DNA of 26,852 nucleotides from JAVBOP01 sp031550405 (lineage in GTDB: Bacteria; Bacteroidota; Ignavibacteria; Kapaibacteriales; UBA2268). The DNA lies in contig JAVBOP010000156.1 in assembly GCA_031550405.1 (NCBI GenBank), forward strand, positions 1 through 26,852, in the 5' to 3' direction. Of the stretch, positions 15,841 through 25,163 are shown piece after piece (the stretch's first letter is position 1; every line of letters starts with the position of its first letter). A program made the translations under genes and the position numbers. The notes below the pieces were generated by a model, which saw only the letters and a list, made by a program, of their open reading frames with translations, was not told the origin of the DNA and made no database searches.

Positions 15841-15868
15841 CTATTAATTATCAATATAAGGAACAACA

Positions 15869-17413
15869 ATGTTACCATTTAGTAATGCAACATACTATAA
15901 CTACGCTTGCGAAGAAACAAGCCGCAAGCAAAAAGAGGCAATTGATTTCGTGCGTTCACAATTCGGCAAAGAATTTCCAAACGTAATAAACGGAAAGGAT
16001 AGCTGGACAGAAAAGAAAACTGTTTCTACAAATCCAGCAAATCCATCTGAAGTTATTGGTACTTTCCAGAAAGCCGGTCAAAAAGAAGCAAATGAAGCTA
16101 TTGAAGCTGCCGCAAAAGCTTTTGAAACATGGAAGCATGTGCCGGCTGAAATCAGAGCAAATTACTTATTCCGTGCTTCAGAAGAAATTAAAAAACGCCG
16201 CATGGAAATTAACGCCTGGATGATTTCTGAAATAGGAAAAAGCTATCTTGAAGCAGATGCTGATACTTGCGAAGCTATTGATTTTTTAGAGTTTTATGGA
16301 CGTGAAGCTATCCGCTATTCAAAACCACAGGAATTAACTCCATTCCCGGGCGAATTGAATGAATATAACTATATTCCTCTTGGCGTTGGCGTTGCTATTC
16401 CGCCTTGGAATTTTCCATTTGCCATTATGGCTGGCATCACTACCGCTGCAATTGTTACAGGCAATACAGTTGTTATGAAACCTGCATCTGAAACACCAAT
16501 GATGGCATGGCTTTTAGTTGATATTTTCAAAAAGGTTGGCTTACCTGACGGCGTTTTGAATTTCCTTGTTGCAAGTGGTGCAGAAACAGGCGATTACATT
16601 GTAGAACATCCTAAAACTCGCTTTATTTCATTCACTGGTTCTATGGAAGTTGGGCTTCGCATTTTTGAAAAAGCTAATAAAGTAACTCCAGGACAAATCT
16701 GGATTAAACGTGTTGTTGCTGAAATGGGTGGAAAAGATGCTATGGTTATTGACCACGAAGTTGATATTGATGAAGCAGCTACAGCGGTTGTGGCAGCGGC
16801 ATTTGGTTTCCAAGGTCAAAAATGTTCAGCATGTTCAAGGGCTATTGTTGATGAGAAAATTTATGACGAATTCGTTAAAAAATTAAAGACAAAAACAGAA
16901 GCGCTTGTTATTGGCGATCCAATGGACGATCCAAATATGGGACCATGTGCAAATAAAGCACAATATGAAACAGTTTTGAAATATATTGAAATCGGCAAAA
17001 CTGAAGGTAAATTACTCACTGGCGGCAATAAAATTGACTCCAAAACAAATGGCTATTTTGTGCAACCAACGATATTTATTGACTTAGACGAAAAAGCCCG
17101 TGTAATGCAGGAAGAAATATTTGGTCCAGTTCTCGCTGTATGTAAAGCTAAAGATTACGATCATGCAATCGATATTGCAAACAATACTATTTATGGCTTA
17201 ACTGGCGGTGTTTTCACAAACAATCCACAAAAAATTGAGAAAGCAAAGAGAGAATTTCATGTTGGCAACCTCTATATAAATCGTAAATGTACAGGTGCAA
17301 TGGTTGATGTTCATCCATTTGGCGGTTTCAATATGAGCGGCACGGATTCTAAAGCTGGCAGCCGTGATTATTTAGCATTATTTATGCAAGGCAAATCTAT
17401 TGCTTCAAGATAA
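15869..17413 (+). CDS. rocA: L-glutamate gamma-semialdehyde (1-pyrroline-5-carboxylate) dehydrogenase
   Basis: This 514-residue aldehyde dehydrogenase oxidises glutamate semialdehyde/P5C to glutamate with NAD+, the second step of proline catabolism and the end of arginine/ornithine breakdown. The protein is the monofunctional RocA type, without a fused proline dehydrogenase. Key residues: the N169-equivalent region PPWNFPFAIMAG (178-189), general base E285 in EMGGKD and nucleophile C319 in GFQGQKCSACSR. EEIFGPVLAVCKA and NLYINRKCTGAMVDVHPFGG near the C terminus are family signatures. A strong AAGGA ribosome-binding site precedes the ATG, and a terminator follows. No putA/prodh gene is beside it, so the proline oxidase must be elsewhere or the substrate comes from ornithine. 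Confidence 0.95.
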   Translation: MLPFSNATYYNYACEETSRKQKEAIDFVRSQFGKEFPNVINGKDSWTEKKTVSTNPANPSEVIGTFQKAGQKEANEAIEAAAKAFETWKHVPAEIRANYLFRASEEIKKRRMEINAWMISEIGKSYLEADADTCEAIDFLEFYGREAIRYSKPQELTPFPGELNEYNYIPLGVGVAIPPWNFPFAIMAGITTAAIVTGNTVVMKPASETPMMAWLLVDIFKKVGLPDGVLNFLVASGAETGDYIVEHPKTRFISFTGSMEVGLRIFEKANKVTPGQIWIKRVVAEMGGKDAMVIDHEVDIDEAATAVVAAAFGFQGQKCSACSRAIVDEKIYDEFVKKLKTKTEALVIGDPMDDPNMGPCANKAQYETVLKYIEIGKTEGKLLTGGNKIDSKTNGYFVQPTIFIDLDEKARVMQEEIFGPVLAVCKAKDYDHAIDIANNTIYGLTGGVFTNNPQKIEKAKREFHVGNLYINRKCTGAMVDVHPFGGFNMSGTDSKAGSRDYLALFMQGKSIASR

Positions 17414-17449
17414 AACAATATTTTTTTTAAAATTAATTTTATTAAATTG

Positions 17450-17480
17450 AACCCCGTGCAAAATACCGCATGGGGTTTTA
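17450..17480 (+). terminator. Intrinsic terminator after rocA
   Basis: AACCCCGTGC pairs with GCATGGGGTT (10 bp with one G-T pair) around an 8-base loop, followed by TTTTA. It begins 37 bases after the rocA stop and separates rocA from the thiN operon. Confidence 0.8.
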
Positions 17481-17591
17481 TGTAAGCACTTTAATTATGA
17501 AAGCAAAAGAATTATATTGCAGCTATTTACAACAATAATTTAAACCATTTATTATTAGCAAAAAGAGATAATAAAAAATTTGAAAATTGAT

Positions 17592-18257
17592 ATGAAAAAA
17601 ATAGTTTTTAATGAAAAATTTGATTGTATAGTATGTTTGGATGGCGAAATCCCTAATCGCAATATTTTTAACGAGTTAGATAATATTCCCGTGTTTGCTG
17701 CTGATGGCGCTGTTTTTAAATTGGATAAAATAAATATTCATGCCGATAAAATTATTGGCGATTTGGATACTTTCAATCGGAGCGCTGAAAAAATAAACTA
17801 TTCCAAATCAAAATTAGTCTATTGCGAAGATCAAAATACCAACGATTTTGAAAAAGTTTTAAATTATGCGATAAATTTGGGTTTTAAAAATTGTTTGATT
17901 TTGGGTATTAATGGCGGGGAGTTCGAACATACACTAAATAATTGGAGCGTCTTTGCCAAATATTCTAACATACTGAATTTATGTATACTTACAGAAAATA
18001 GATATGGATTTAAAATAGATTCTGACATTAAAATTAATTTAAACACCGATGAAATTGTTTCGCTTGTTCCGCAGCCCAAGGCGATTGTTACGACAAAAAA
18101 TTTGAATTGGAATTTGTTTGAAGATGAGCTTGAATTAGGCAAAAGAGAAGGCGCAAGAAATTTTGCAACTCATGAAAAAGTAAGTATTTACGTGCATAAA
18201 GGAGAATTATTAATTTTTATTAATCAAAGACTCCCATTTGTTCCTCAATCAACATAA
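17592..18257 (+). CDS. thiN: Thiamine pyrophosphokinase
   Basis: The enzyme transfers pyrophosphate from ATP to thiamine, making the cofactor thiamine diphosphate. The 221-residue protein shows FAADGA (36-41), the metal-binding IGDLDT (55-60), DQNTNDFEK (80-88) and ILGINGGEFEHTLNN at about 104-117. The family usually has GGRxDH here, so the Asp-to-Glu change is slightly unusual. The ATG at 17592 (MKKIVFNEKF) is preferred. A TTG at 17580 would add four residues and lies closer to the AGAGA at 17564, so the start is not certain. It is first in a tight unit with the LolA-like and kinase-like genes (8-bp gaps). Confidence 0.88.
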   Translation: MKKIVFNEKFDCIVCLDGEIPNRNIFNELDNIPVFAADGAVFKLDKINIHADKIIGDLDTFNRSAEKINYSKSKLVYCEDQNTNDFEKVLNYAINLGFKNCLILGINGGEFEHTLNNWSVFAKYSNILNLCILTENRYGFKIDSDIKINLNTDEIVSLVPQPKAIVTTKNLNWNLFEDELELGKREGARNFATHEKVSIYVHKGELLIFINQRLPFVPQST

Positions 18258-18265
18258 AGATAAAA

Positions 18266-18877
18266 ATGAAAAAAATATTTATTATTATATCTTTGTTTTT
18301 AATAACTAACTCGTTGTTTTCGCAACAGGATAAGAACAAAATTTTCACAAATTTAAAGAAAAAATATGGCAATGCGAAATCAATTATTCTGACTTTTGGC
18401 AGCAGTGAAAAAGAAGCGAACAATTATATCTTGCGTGCTAAAATAGGTAATAAATTTCATATAGCAATGGATAATCGAAAAATTATTTGCGATGGAAAAA
18501 CCGTTTGGAATTACAATATTGTGGCGAAAAATGTGATTATTTCTGAATTTGCAAATGAACTGAGCGGATTAACTTTAGATTATTTTTTCTTTAATATTTT
18601 TGACAAACTTAAGCCGGTTGAACTAAAAACCGAACTTTCTTCTTCTTCAAAAAAAAACTATATACTTGATTTGAATTGTACGGATAATTCTATAGAAATT
18701 AAGAAAGTTAGCTTATTCCTCGATAGCGCGTATTCAAAAATTATTGCAATAAAAATCAAGACAAATGATATTGAGCAAAAATGGTATGTGAAAGATTTGC
18801 AAATAAATAAGCAATTGAAAGATGATGAATTTATTTTTAAAATTCCCAATGGCGTAGAAACTATAGATTACAGGTAA
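18266..18877 (+). CDS. LolA-like periplasmic lipoprotein carrier
   Basis: This 203-residue exported protein has a signal peptide at about 1-20 (MKKIFIIISLFLITNSLFSQ). The mature part has the half-barrel pattern of LolA, which carries lipoproteins through the periplasm to the outer membrane. Seen features are ILTFGSSEKEANNYILRAKIG, the DGKTVWNYN turn (residues 72-80) and the C-terminal FKIPNGVETIDYR typical of this group of LolA-like proteins. Sequence similarity within the family is low, so an outer-membrane lipoprotein-sorting role is inferred from overall pattern. It is 8 bp after thiN and 8 bp before the kinase-like gene. Confidence 0.8.
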   Translation: MKKIFIIISLFLITNSLFSQQDKNKIFTNLKKKYGNAKSIILTFGSSEKEANNYILRAKIGNKFHIAMDNRKIICDGKTVWNYNIVAKNVIISEFANELSGLTLDYFFFNIFDKLKPVELKTELSSSSKKNYILDLNCTDNSIEIKKVSLFLDSAYSKIIAIKIKTNDIEQKWYVKDLQINKQLKDDEFIFKIPNGVETIDYR

Positions 18878-18885
18878 TTACATAA

Positions 18886-20226
18886 ATGAAAAAGAAAGAA
18901 ATTGGAAGTGAAGCATCAAAAGGAAGTGATTTAAATTCAAAAGATGAATATATAAAATCGCTTGAGCTTTCTATCAATATACTTCAAAATGAGTTAAAAG
19001 AATTTCAAACAAAAGAGCAGGAAAATGAAAAAAAAATCATAAACCAAGCGGATGAAGAAAATTTATATTTAAATTTATCTAATTGTTTAAAAATTTCGGA
19101 TGTTTTTGACGCGCTTTATTACTTGCTAACTCCCCATTTTTCAATAGTGGAACTTGATTTATTTTTATTTAACAACAACCGGCAAAGTATTACGAATATC
19201 AACTGGTTAAATCTTTCAAGTACATTAAAAAAAATTTATAACGATTTAGAAGAAGATGGCTTGATCGATTGGGTTTTTGATGAAAAAAAAATTAAAATCA
19301 TAGATTATCAACAGGAAGATAATCCTTCAATACGCAGCTTGATAATAATTCCTATCTTACTTCAAAATATGCAAACTGCTGTGTTTCTTGCCAATTCCAT
19401 AATTTCGGCTGATGAATTGAATAATAAAAATATTCTTAATTTGCATGGAGTAATGGAAAAAGCCTGTTATTTGATTAGTTTGATGCAGTTGCAGATGGAC
19501 AAAAATACGCTGCAAATTGAGCATTCAATTCTGCGCAACCAAACCTTGCGTGCTTCAAATCAATTAGCCATAAGTGAAATTATTGTTAATATTAACGACA
19601 TTATGGCGCTGCCGTTGAAGATTATTAAATCAAATTTAGAATTGCTTGATAAAGGTGTGGGCGATATTCAGCGGCGACTGGAAATAATTTCGGAGCAATT
19701 TACCAATTTAAATGCAGCTCGTTTGCTGTTGGAAAAATATTCTCTAAATATCAACGAAATTGTACACTTACATCCTGTTATTGATTTATTGGAAGCAGCT
19801 TTGGAAATTCTTAATTCTCATATCAGCAAAAATGGTGTAACTTTATATAAAACAATAGAGATAGATGATAAGATCAATGTACTTGGATACAAAACGCAGT
19901 TGATATTTTCCATTCTAAATATAATTTTATATTCAAGTCAATCAATGGCTGATGGCGGAAACATCAATATTGGAATATATAAGAGTGATGAAAATAACAC
20001 AGTTGCGTTGATTATTAATGATGATGGAACAGGTTTGTCTTCGCCAGAAATAAATGGCGATTTAATTATGCTGGCAGATTTATCTGAAAATAAAATCAAA
20101 TCGCGCTACCTTTTTTTGTTGTCGCAGCATATTATCGCTCAGCACAGCGGGTTTTTTTCTGTTTATTTTGAGGCAGGGAAAGGCACGACCTACAAAATAA
20201 TTTTGCCAATAGCGCCCACAACATAA
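18886..20226 (+). CDS. Degenerate histidine-kinase-like protein (HATPase_c, no phospho-acceptor His)
   Basis: This 446-residue soluble protein begins with a charged coiled-coil (about 20-60), followed by a GAF-like region (about 62-200), a DHp-like helical pair (about 210-285) and a HATPase_c domain (about 290-440). The H-box position that normally reads HE(I)NNPL is VNINDIMALPL, with N235 in place of His. The N box LNIILYSSQSM has Y349 where the Mg-binding Asn should be. The G1 box DDGTGL (379-384) and G2 box GKGTTY (431-436) remain. ATP binding may survive but autophosphorylation looks lost, so a scaffold or allosteric role is likelier. There is no transmembrane segment and no response regulator next to it. 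Confidence 0.78.
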   Translation: MKKKEIGSEASKGSDLNSKDEYIKSLELSINILQNELKEFQTKEQENEKKIINQADEENLYLNLSNCLKISDVFDALYYLLTPHFSIVELDLFLFNNNRQSITNINWLNLSSTLKKIYNDLEEDGLIDWVFDEKKIKIIDYQQEDNPSIRSLIIIPILLQNMQTAVFLANSIISADELNNKNILNLHGVMEKACYLISLMQLQMDKNTLQIEHSILRNQTLRASNQLAISEIIVNINDIMALPLKIIKSNLELLDKGVGDIQRRLEIISEQFTNLNAARLLLEKYSLNINEIVHLHPVIDLLEAALEILNSHISKNGVTLYKTIEIDDKINVLGYKTQLIFSILNIILYSSQSMADGGNINIGIYKSDENNTVALIINDDGTGLSSPEINGDLIMLADLSENKIKSRYLFLLSQHIIAQHSGFFSVYFEAGKGTTYKIILPIAPTT

Positions 20227-20272
20227 AAAAGCAATGAATACTTAAATTCAATTAAATTTTGCAATCATCTCT

Positions 20273-21211
20273 TTATAATGTCAAGCTGATACTGAAGCGA
20301 TGGAGCAATAAATCGTTGGTGTATATAGTTAAACCGTAATCGACATTAACAGGTTTTGTCGCTATTCCAAGTCCTGCTGAAAATCCTGTAATTCCTTTAT
20401 TTTGCTCAGAGGCAATATTTTTTCTAATATAATTATCATATCCTAATCTTGCCTGCACGTGTTCGCCGAAATAGATTTCTCCGCCAACAGAAAAATTAGC
20501 AAACCGCGAAAAAAAGCCAGAATACATTTCATTTAAGTGGTTGAAATTAAAATTAAACAGCAAAGGTAAACCACGCAAACGGTGGCATCCGCCGATGCGA
20601 ATGTCAAGAGGCAAGGAGTATGAATCATTGCCCATTTTTTTTAGCTCCGTGCCTGCATTAAGGATAGAAATTCCTAAGTTAGTACGCTTGTCTGAAAGCG
20701 TATACAGCAGACCGGCATCAACGGCAACAGCAATACCATTCATATCATCAAGCGAATTATATATAAGTTTCAGCGTGGCGCCATAATACAGATTTGAATC
20801 AATAATATTGGAATAAGAGCCTGAAAGTGAAACAAGATTGCTGGAAAAGCTGCCTCCCGTTGGATTACCCTGCGAATCTGTATAATCAAAACTGCCATAA
20901 TTTGTAAAAACGGCAGCTACAGCAAATGTGCCATCCCGTCTGGTTGGAATGATATATGAGGCATTGCCCGAATTAATATCTAACACATATTTTAAAAAAG
21001 TTGCGTTAAAATTTCGAGTTTTGGTTGCGAAAATTGCTGCCGGATTAAAAAACAGAATCGCAGGATCGTCTTTGAGGGAAACAACGGCATTGGACATGCC
21101 GGCAAATCGGGCGGTAGAATTATTTTTTAAAAATGCGTAAGGAGAACTTTCAGCAGCTTGAAGCGATTGAGCTATCAATGCCAAGAATAATATCAAAATA
21201 TTTTTTTTCAT
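20273..21211 (-). CDS. porQ: PorV/PorQ-family outer-membrane protein of the type IX secretion system
   Basis: The 312-residue protein has a signal peptide (about 1-19, cut after LQA) and a FadL/PorV-like 14-strand barrel. The N-terminal YAFLKNNSTARFAGMSNAVV followed by DDPAILFFNPAAI is the pattern of PorQ, a T9SS attachment-complex protein. The C terminus ends HRFSISLTL, a terminal beta-strand. PorV (LptO) is the alternative; the short DDP-NPA spacing and length favour PorQ, but only family level is certain. It lies 177 bp downstream of a large T9SS substrate gene in the same direction. A candidate promoter precedes it. Confidence 0.75.
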   Translation of the reverse strand: MKKNILILFLALIAQSLQAAESSPYAFLKNNSTARFAGMSNAVVSLKDDPAILFFNPAAIFATKTRNFNATFLKYVLDINSGNASYIIPTRRDGTFAVAAVFTNYGSFDYTDSQGNPTGGSFSSNLVSLSGSYSNIIDSNLYYGATLKLIYNSLDDMNGIAVAVDAGLLYTLSDKRTNLGISILNAGTELKKMGNDSYSLPLDIRIGGCHRLRGLPLLFNFNFNHLNEMYSGFFSRFANFSVGGEIYFGEHVQARLGYDNYIRKNIASEQNKGITGFSAGLGIATKPVNVDYGLTIYTNDLLLHRFSISLTL

Positions 21212-21240
21212 TTCTTTTGTTTGTATTAAATTAAAGTTTT

Positions 21241-21271
21241 TAAAAATAAGCTATTTTTTGATATTAAACAA
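21241..21271 (-). promoter_or_regulatory. Candidate promoter of the PorQ-like gene
   Basis: On the minus strand TTG (21271-21269), 20 bases, then TATTTTTA (21248-21241), one base off TAnnTTTG. Spacing is ideal for Bacteroidota sigma-A promoters, and the site lies about 30 bp before the start codon. Confidence 0.45.
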
Positions 21272-21388
21272 GCTATTTTCGTGCTTTGTTATTAATTCAG
21301 CGATGTTTAATCTCAGCCCAAAAGAATATATATGCAACCCGATTTAAAATAACGAGTTGCATATATCTTATACAATACCATCCCAAAC

Positions 21389-24300
21389 TTAGCGCTTTAT
21401 GAATTTGTTCCATTGGGATTTTTCGCCGATGGAAATGCAAATGGAATATGTGCCAGCAGTTAAGGATGAAATATCCAAGCTGATTGATTCACTGGTATTT
21501 ATATCCATAACCCTGTCGAATACCGTTTTTCCGCTGAGGTCATAAATACGGACTACGGCACTGCCGAAATCTTCAGTAGCAGTGATAATGAGATTGTCCG
21601 CTGTTGGATTGGGATATATCGAAATCGAATTGACGATGTCATGACTGGCAATGCTCGAAAAGCCGTCAAGCACAAATGGATATACTATTGACTTCCCAAA
21701 ATCAGAATTAAAAGTTTTTAATGCAGTGCCTGTTGCATCGGTTATACTGATATTGCCGCTGCCCTGATCAGGATAGAAGCTCCAAGTCAATCCATAATAA
21801 GCCGCCATATCCACCAACTCCATGCGGTAGCAACCATTTGGCAGATCGTTTAATTCAAAATTATATATCTGGTTATTGCCGTTTGCGGCGAGCGTTTTCA
21901 CAAGCTGATTGTCAAAATTATATACCTTCAATGAATAGGTATTCGCCCGTAAATTGGTCTTATAGCGAATTTTGAAATTATCCTTCTGATATATATCGGG
22001 CAGCTTGAATTTGGTTACTGCCGTATTATTGCTCATGTTGTCATCTTCTGTCGTGATAGATGCCTCAATGGTCGGCTCGTGGTTATCCGTTACCCAGAAC
22101 GTCGGGTCAGAGAGCATTATATCTATCGTGTCCATAGTGTGAGCTATGGGCGAAATTATGCCAGACTGAATAAAAGTATTTTCACCATTGGTCAGCTTTA
22201 AGTCAAAAGGTTTCAAAGGCTTGCTGAAGTCATCCGTGTTATTTCTCACAACCACCTTAATGCCATTGCATATAGGATTAATGCGGCTATATATATCTGC
22301 TGTTGACGGGTTAATAATTTCAAGTATCTCTAAGTCATTATCATACGTAGACTTGGCATATTCAACAATATGCACGTTTATGAAATAATTGCCGTTGCCT
22401 AAATTGGGGTTTGCTGGGAGCTTCTGACTTTCTATCTCATAATCGACCGATACCTTGCCGTCAATGATATATGGGGTTAAATCAAATTCATAATCCTTAA
22501 CAGTGCCGCCCGGACACCAACCCTCTCTTGGCACATTCCATGTACCGCCTTGTGGATACACAGGATTATCATAGCAGTTCTCCTCCACTTTCCACTTGCC
22601 TGCTTCGACGTATGAGTATGGATCGGCAAGGTCTTCTCTTGAATAGAGGTAATGGTTGTTAAACATAAACTCGCAGCAGCCGCTGGGCACATCATCTGAT
22701 CGCCCTTCGGCGCCATGCCCAGAGATACGCACTTTGGCTTTGACGCTTTTGGTGGCAGGCAGCAGCGTGATAACGGTATCTTGAAATATGGCATCACTTG
22801 CATAGTCCTTATACTTGTTGGAGCTTGCAGGTCCCCAAGGCGCAACAACACGCAGCACATCCCGCACAGGCTCACCTTTTATGAATAAAAATTTAAGATC
22901 TATCAGTTCCTGATTGTTATGAGCCAATATCTCAACACTGTCGCGCAATTCGTGCATATAGTCCGTCAGGTCATATTCCCATTCAAAGCCATTTGGTCCC
23001 AAATCCAAGCCTATACCATAAGGCGTGGTAAACCTGCCAAGCTCAAATATTTGCTTGATAGGATATGGCTTGGTCTCATAGGTGAATGTAGGCACATTAG
23101 TTTCGTAGTCCTTTGCGGCAGTTGTTACAGCAGTGGAATCCACAGCCTTGCCTGCGGCATCGTAGGTATAGCTGTAAGCAGCATATTTATATTCTACTTG
23201 CGATACAGCAGGATAATATGGACGGGGCGATATGCTATCATAGCTCACAATAGATGCAGCTATCTGCTCGCGTGTTGATTCTATTTCCGAAGTATGGCTG
23301 CTATATGTAAAATCGCCGCTTATGAAAGATACATTGGGTATGAAATTAGTTTGAGCAGATACACGCGGAGCAATGCCTTGAGCTATAAAGCTGACATTGC
23401 CTATAGCCTTTGCGGCAACAGCATCGGTGCCTGTGTTTTGTATGGTATGCGAGGCATATTCATCATTAAATGAAAAATTGTTAATCAAGTTAGCATATTT
23501 CGGATGTGTATTATCCACAGCCTTCCGGTACCAGCTCTTTACAGTAACAGAATCAAGCGATACATCCCACACGCGTACCTCGTCAAAGCAGCCGGCAAAT
23601 ACGCCTCTGCCTATAGTGAAGGATGCAGGCTGGTCGTCGATAAAGCGAGGCATACGCACGTTCCAGCTTGCCTCATCATCATACCAGCGCAGGAAAAAGA
23701 CAGGCTTGGCAACACCATTAACATACACCTGTATCATTTCGGGAAAGGTAGTGCTTGTTTCGCCGTTATATACCACAGCGACATGATTCCACTGGTCGTA
23801 TCGCAGCACAGCACCCAAGCCCACAGGCACTTTGTCCTGATTGCTGTATGTTATCCTGTCAACAGCCACCGCCGCATTCGGGCTTTGCCTGCCATCATTT
23901 ATCTCAATGGTAATCTGGGCGCTGTCATTGTTGATATTCGAGAAAAATATATTTACCCTGTCGCCTATGGAATATATTAGCTTGCGGCCATCGGGCAGCC
24001 CTTTGTTCATCTTAACCCAACCTTCAAATGTGAAATGCTGCTTGCCTGATATTGTCGGCAACGGGTTGGCTTCAATTCTCGGATTCATGCCGGATAGCTT
24101 GGCATAGCTTGCCATAGGTATATCAAGGGTTACGGCACGGTTGGTAGATGCCATGCTGCCTTTGAATATGTTTTGCGAATTTGCCTTAGTATTGCCTATA
24201 AACTCTACAAGCAAATTGCCCTTTGCGTCCCACTGATAATCTTTGAAAAAACCTAAAGTTACCTTGCCGCCTATGCAGTCTTCAGGAGCAACAATAGATT

Positions 24301-24973
24301 GGAAGCACACTGTGTCAAAGCTATAATAGCCATACTCGTTCAGTGTTTTGCTCGCCTTGCCTAATTGGGCAATACGCACGTAAAAATTTTCAACAGTATC
24401 AACAATATTTGCCTCGAATGTAATTTGCCCGATTTTGGTGTCCGCTGTAAGTCCGGAAGCAAGTAAATCGTCATATAGCAGTATGAACTGGTGATTGGCA
24501 AATCCGCCATGCGATTCTGTGCCAGCAGGCATAGCATGGGTTTGTGGTGCAGCAGCATTGGCTGTATTTTTGACAATATCTTTCCTGTATTTGTCGAACA
24601 CCTTGCTATCTGTCAATTTAACGGTGGTAGTACCTGACGGAAGATTGATGTTGTAAAATTCACGTTCGGGCTGCTCTTTCACGGCGAACGAATTGTTGCC
24701 TGTTGGCACTAATTTTCGCAGATATGCCAGATAGTCCCATTCACCGCACCCAAGCAAATCGTGCTGAGTTTTGGCATCGCATTTCAAGCGGTATTTGGCG
24801 ATAACCCGCTGAAATTTTTCATTTGGCTCTGGAAATTTAAATTTAGCCTGACGCGTCATAATCGAGTCAAAAGTAAATGTTTGCACCGTTACGGTATCGG
24901 CTGCAAATATCTGCCCAAAAGATAGAGGTATAGCAATAGCTAGGGCGAACAATAAATGAATTTTTTTTAACAT
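21389..24973 (-). CDS. PNGase F-related secreted protein with large insertion, LamG-like domain and T9SS sorting domain
   Basis: This 1194-residue exported protein is numbered below from an upstream in-frame ATG (24988). AGAGG placed 6 bases before the ATG at 24973 favours that later start (residue 6). A signal peptide ends near residue 30. The N-terminal PNGase F jelly-roll starts with IAKYRLKC and CGEWDY (81-86), but its partner strand GRFTTPYGIG appears only at 651-660. Between them lie about 560 residues including an adhesin-like module (about 160-290) and a LamG/ConA-like domain (about 310-510). The C-terminal PNGase F domain follows: SGHGAEG (756-762), CCEF (771-774), CYDNP and GTWNVPREGWCPG (815-827). 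D85 and E773 match catalytic D60 and E206 of Flavobacterium PNGase F. The end (1122-1199) is a T9SS sorting domain. Asparagine-linked glycan removal is possible but unproven. Confidence 0.82.
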   Translation of the reverse strand: MLKKIHLLFALAIAIPLSFGQIFAADTVTVQTFTFDSIMTRQAKFKFPEPNEKFQRVIAKYRLKCDAKTQHDLLGCGEWDYLAYLRKLVPTGNNSFAVKEQPEREFYNINLPSGTTTVKLTDSKVFDKYRKDIVKNTANAAAPQTHAMPAGTESHGGFANHQFILLYDDLLASGLTADTKIGQITFEANIVDTVENFYVRIAQLGKASKTLNEYGYYSFDTVCFQSIVAPEDCIGGKVTLGFFKDYQWDAKGNLLVEFIGNTKANSQNIFKGSMASTNRAVTLDIPMASYAKLSGMNPRIEANPLPTISGKQHFTFEGWVKMNKGLPDGRKLIYSIGDRVNIFFSNINNDSAQITIEINDGRQSPNAAVAVDRITYSNQDKVPVGLGAVLRYDQWNHVAVVYNGETSTTFPEMIQVYVNGVAKPVFFLRWYDDEASWNVRMPRFIDDQPASFTIGRGVFAGCFDEVRVWDVSLDSVTVKSWYRKAVDNTHPKYANLINNFSFNDEYASHTIQNTGTDAVAAKAIGNVSFIAQGIAPRVSAQTNFIPNVSFISGDFTYSSHTSEIESTREQIAASIVSYDSISPRPYYPAVSQVEYKYAAYSYTYDAAGKAVDSTAVTTAAKDYETNVPTFTYETKPYPIKQIFELGRFTTPYGIGLDLGPNGFEWEYDLTDYMHELRDSVEILAHNNQELIDLKFLFIKGEPVRDVLRVVAPWGPASSNKYKDYASDAIFQDTVITLLPATKSVKAKVRISGHGAEGRSDDVPSGCCEFMFNNHYLYSREDLADPYSYVEAGKWKVEENCYDNPVYPQGGTWNVPREGWCPGGTVKDYEFDLTPYIIDGKVSVDYEIESQKLPANPNLGNGNYFINVHIVEYAKSTYDNDLEILEIINPSTADIYSRINPICNGIKVVVRNNTDDFSKPLKPFDLKLTNGENTFIQSGIISPIAHTMDTIDIMLSDPTFWVTDNHEPTIEASITTEDDNMSNNTAVTKFKLPDIYQKDNFKIRYKTNLRANTYSLKVYNFDNQLVKTLAANGNNQIYNFELNDLPNGCYRMELVDMAAYYGLTWSFYPDQGSGNISITDATGTALKTFNSDFGKSIVYPFVLDGFSSIASHDIVNSISIYPNPTADNLIITATEDFGSAVVRIYDLSGKTVFDRVMDINTSESISLDISSLTAGTYSICISIGEKSQWNKFIKR

Positions 24974-25163
24974 AATATTCCTCTGCATTGTGATTATTTA
25001 TTTAGGTGATTACATACAATTTTATACCAAATTTTCTTGATATAAATTTACAGACATACAACTTTATAAAAATATTATTCCAATATATTTAATCATATTC
25101 TTCCCCATAAATATTTTGATTTTCTTTAATTTCTTTTTGTTCATCTTTAAATGATTAAAATCC

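Larger units (their letters stand above)
15314..15868. other. 555-bp divergent intergenic region between thiolase and rocA
   Basis: No gene is seen. It must contain the promoters of both divergent genes. It holds a 14-bp palindrome near the thiolase, a 117-bp double-hairpin repeat element in the middle, an AT-rich stretch (about 15590-15790), and a second CTTGCAAG site overlapping a candidate rocA promoter. Confidence 0.75.

Noticed and set aside
17915..17930. GGAGTTCGAAC resembling a tRNA T-loop
   Set aside because: It lies in the thiN coding frame at the conserved NGGEFEH motif, and no cloverleaf arms are found around it.
22477..22875. 132-codon minus-strand frame inside the PNGase F-like gene
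   Set aside because: It lies in an alternative frame of a gene whose own frame shows conserved PNGase F motifs at the same place.
24974..24988. Upstream ATG at 24988 as start of the PNGase F-like protein
   Set aside because: AGAGG lies inside those five codons at the right distance from the ATG at 24973, and the later start gives a more canonical signal peptide.
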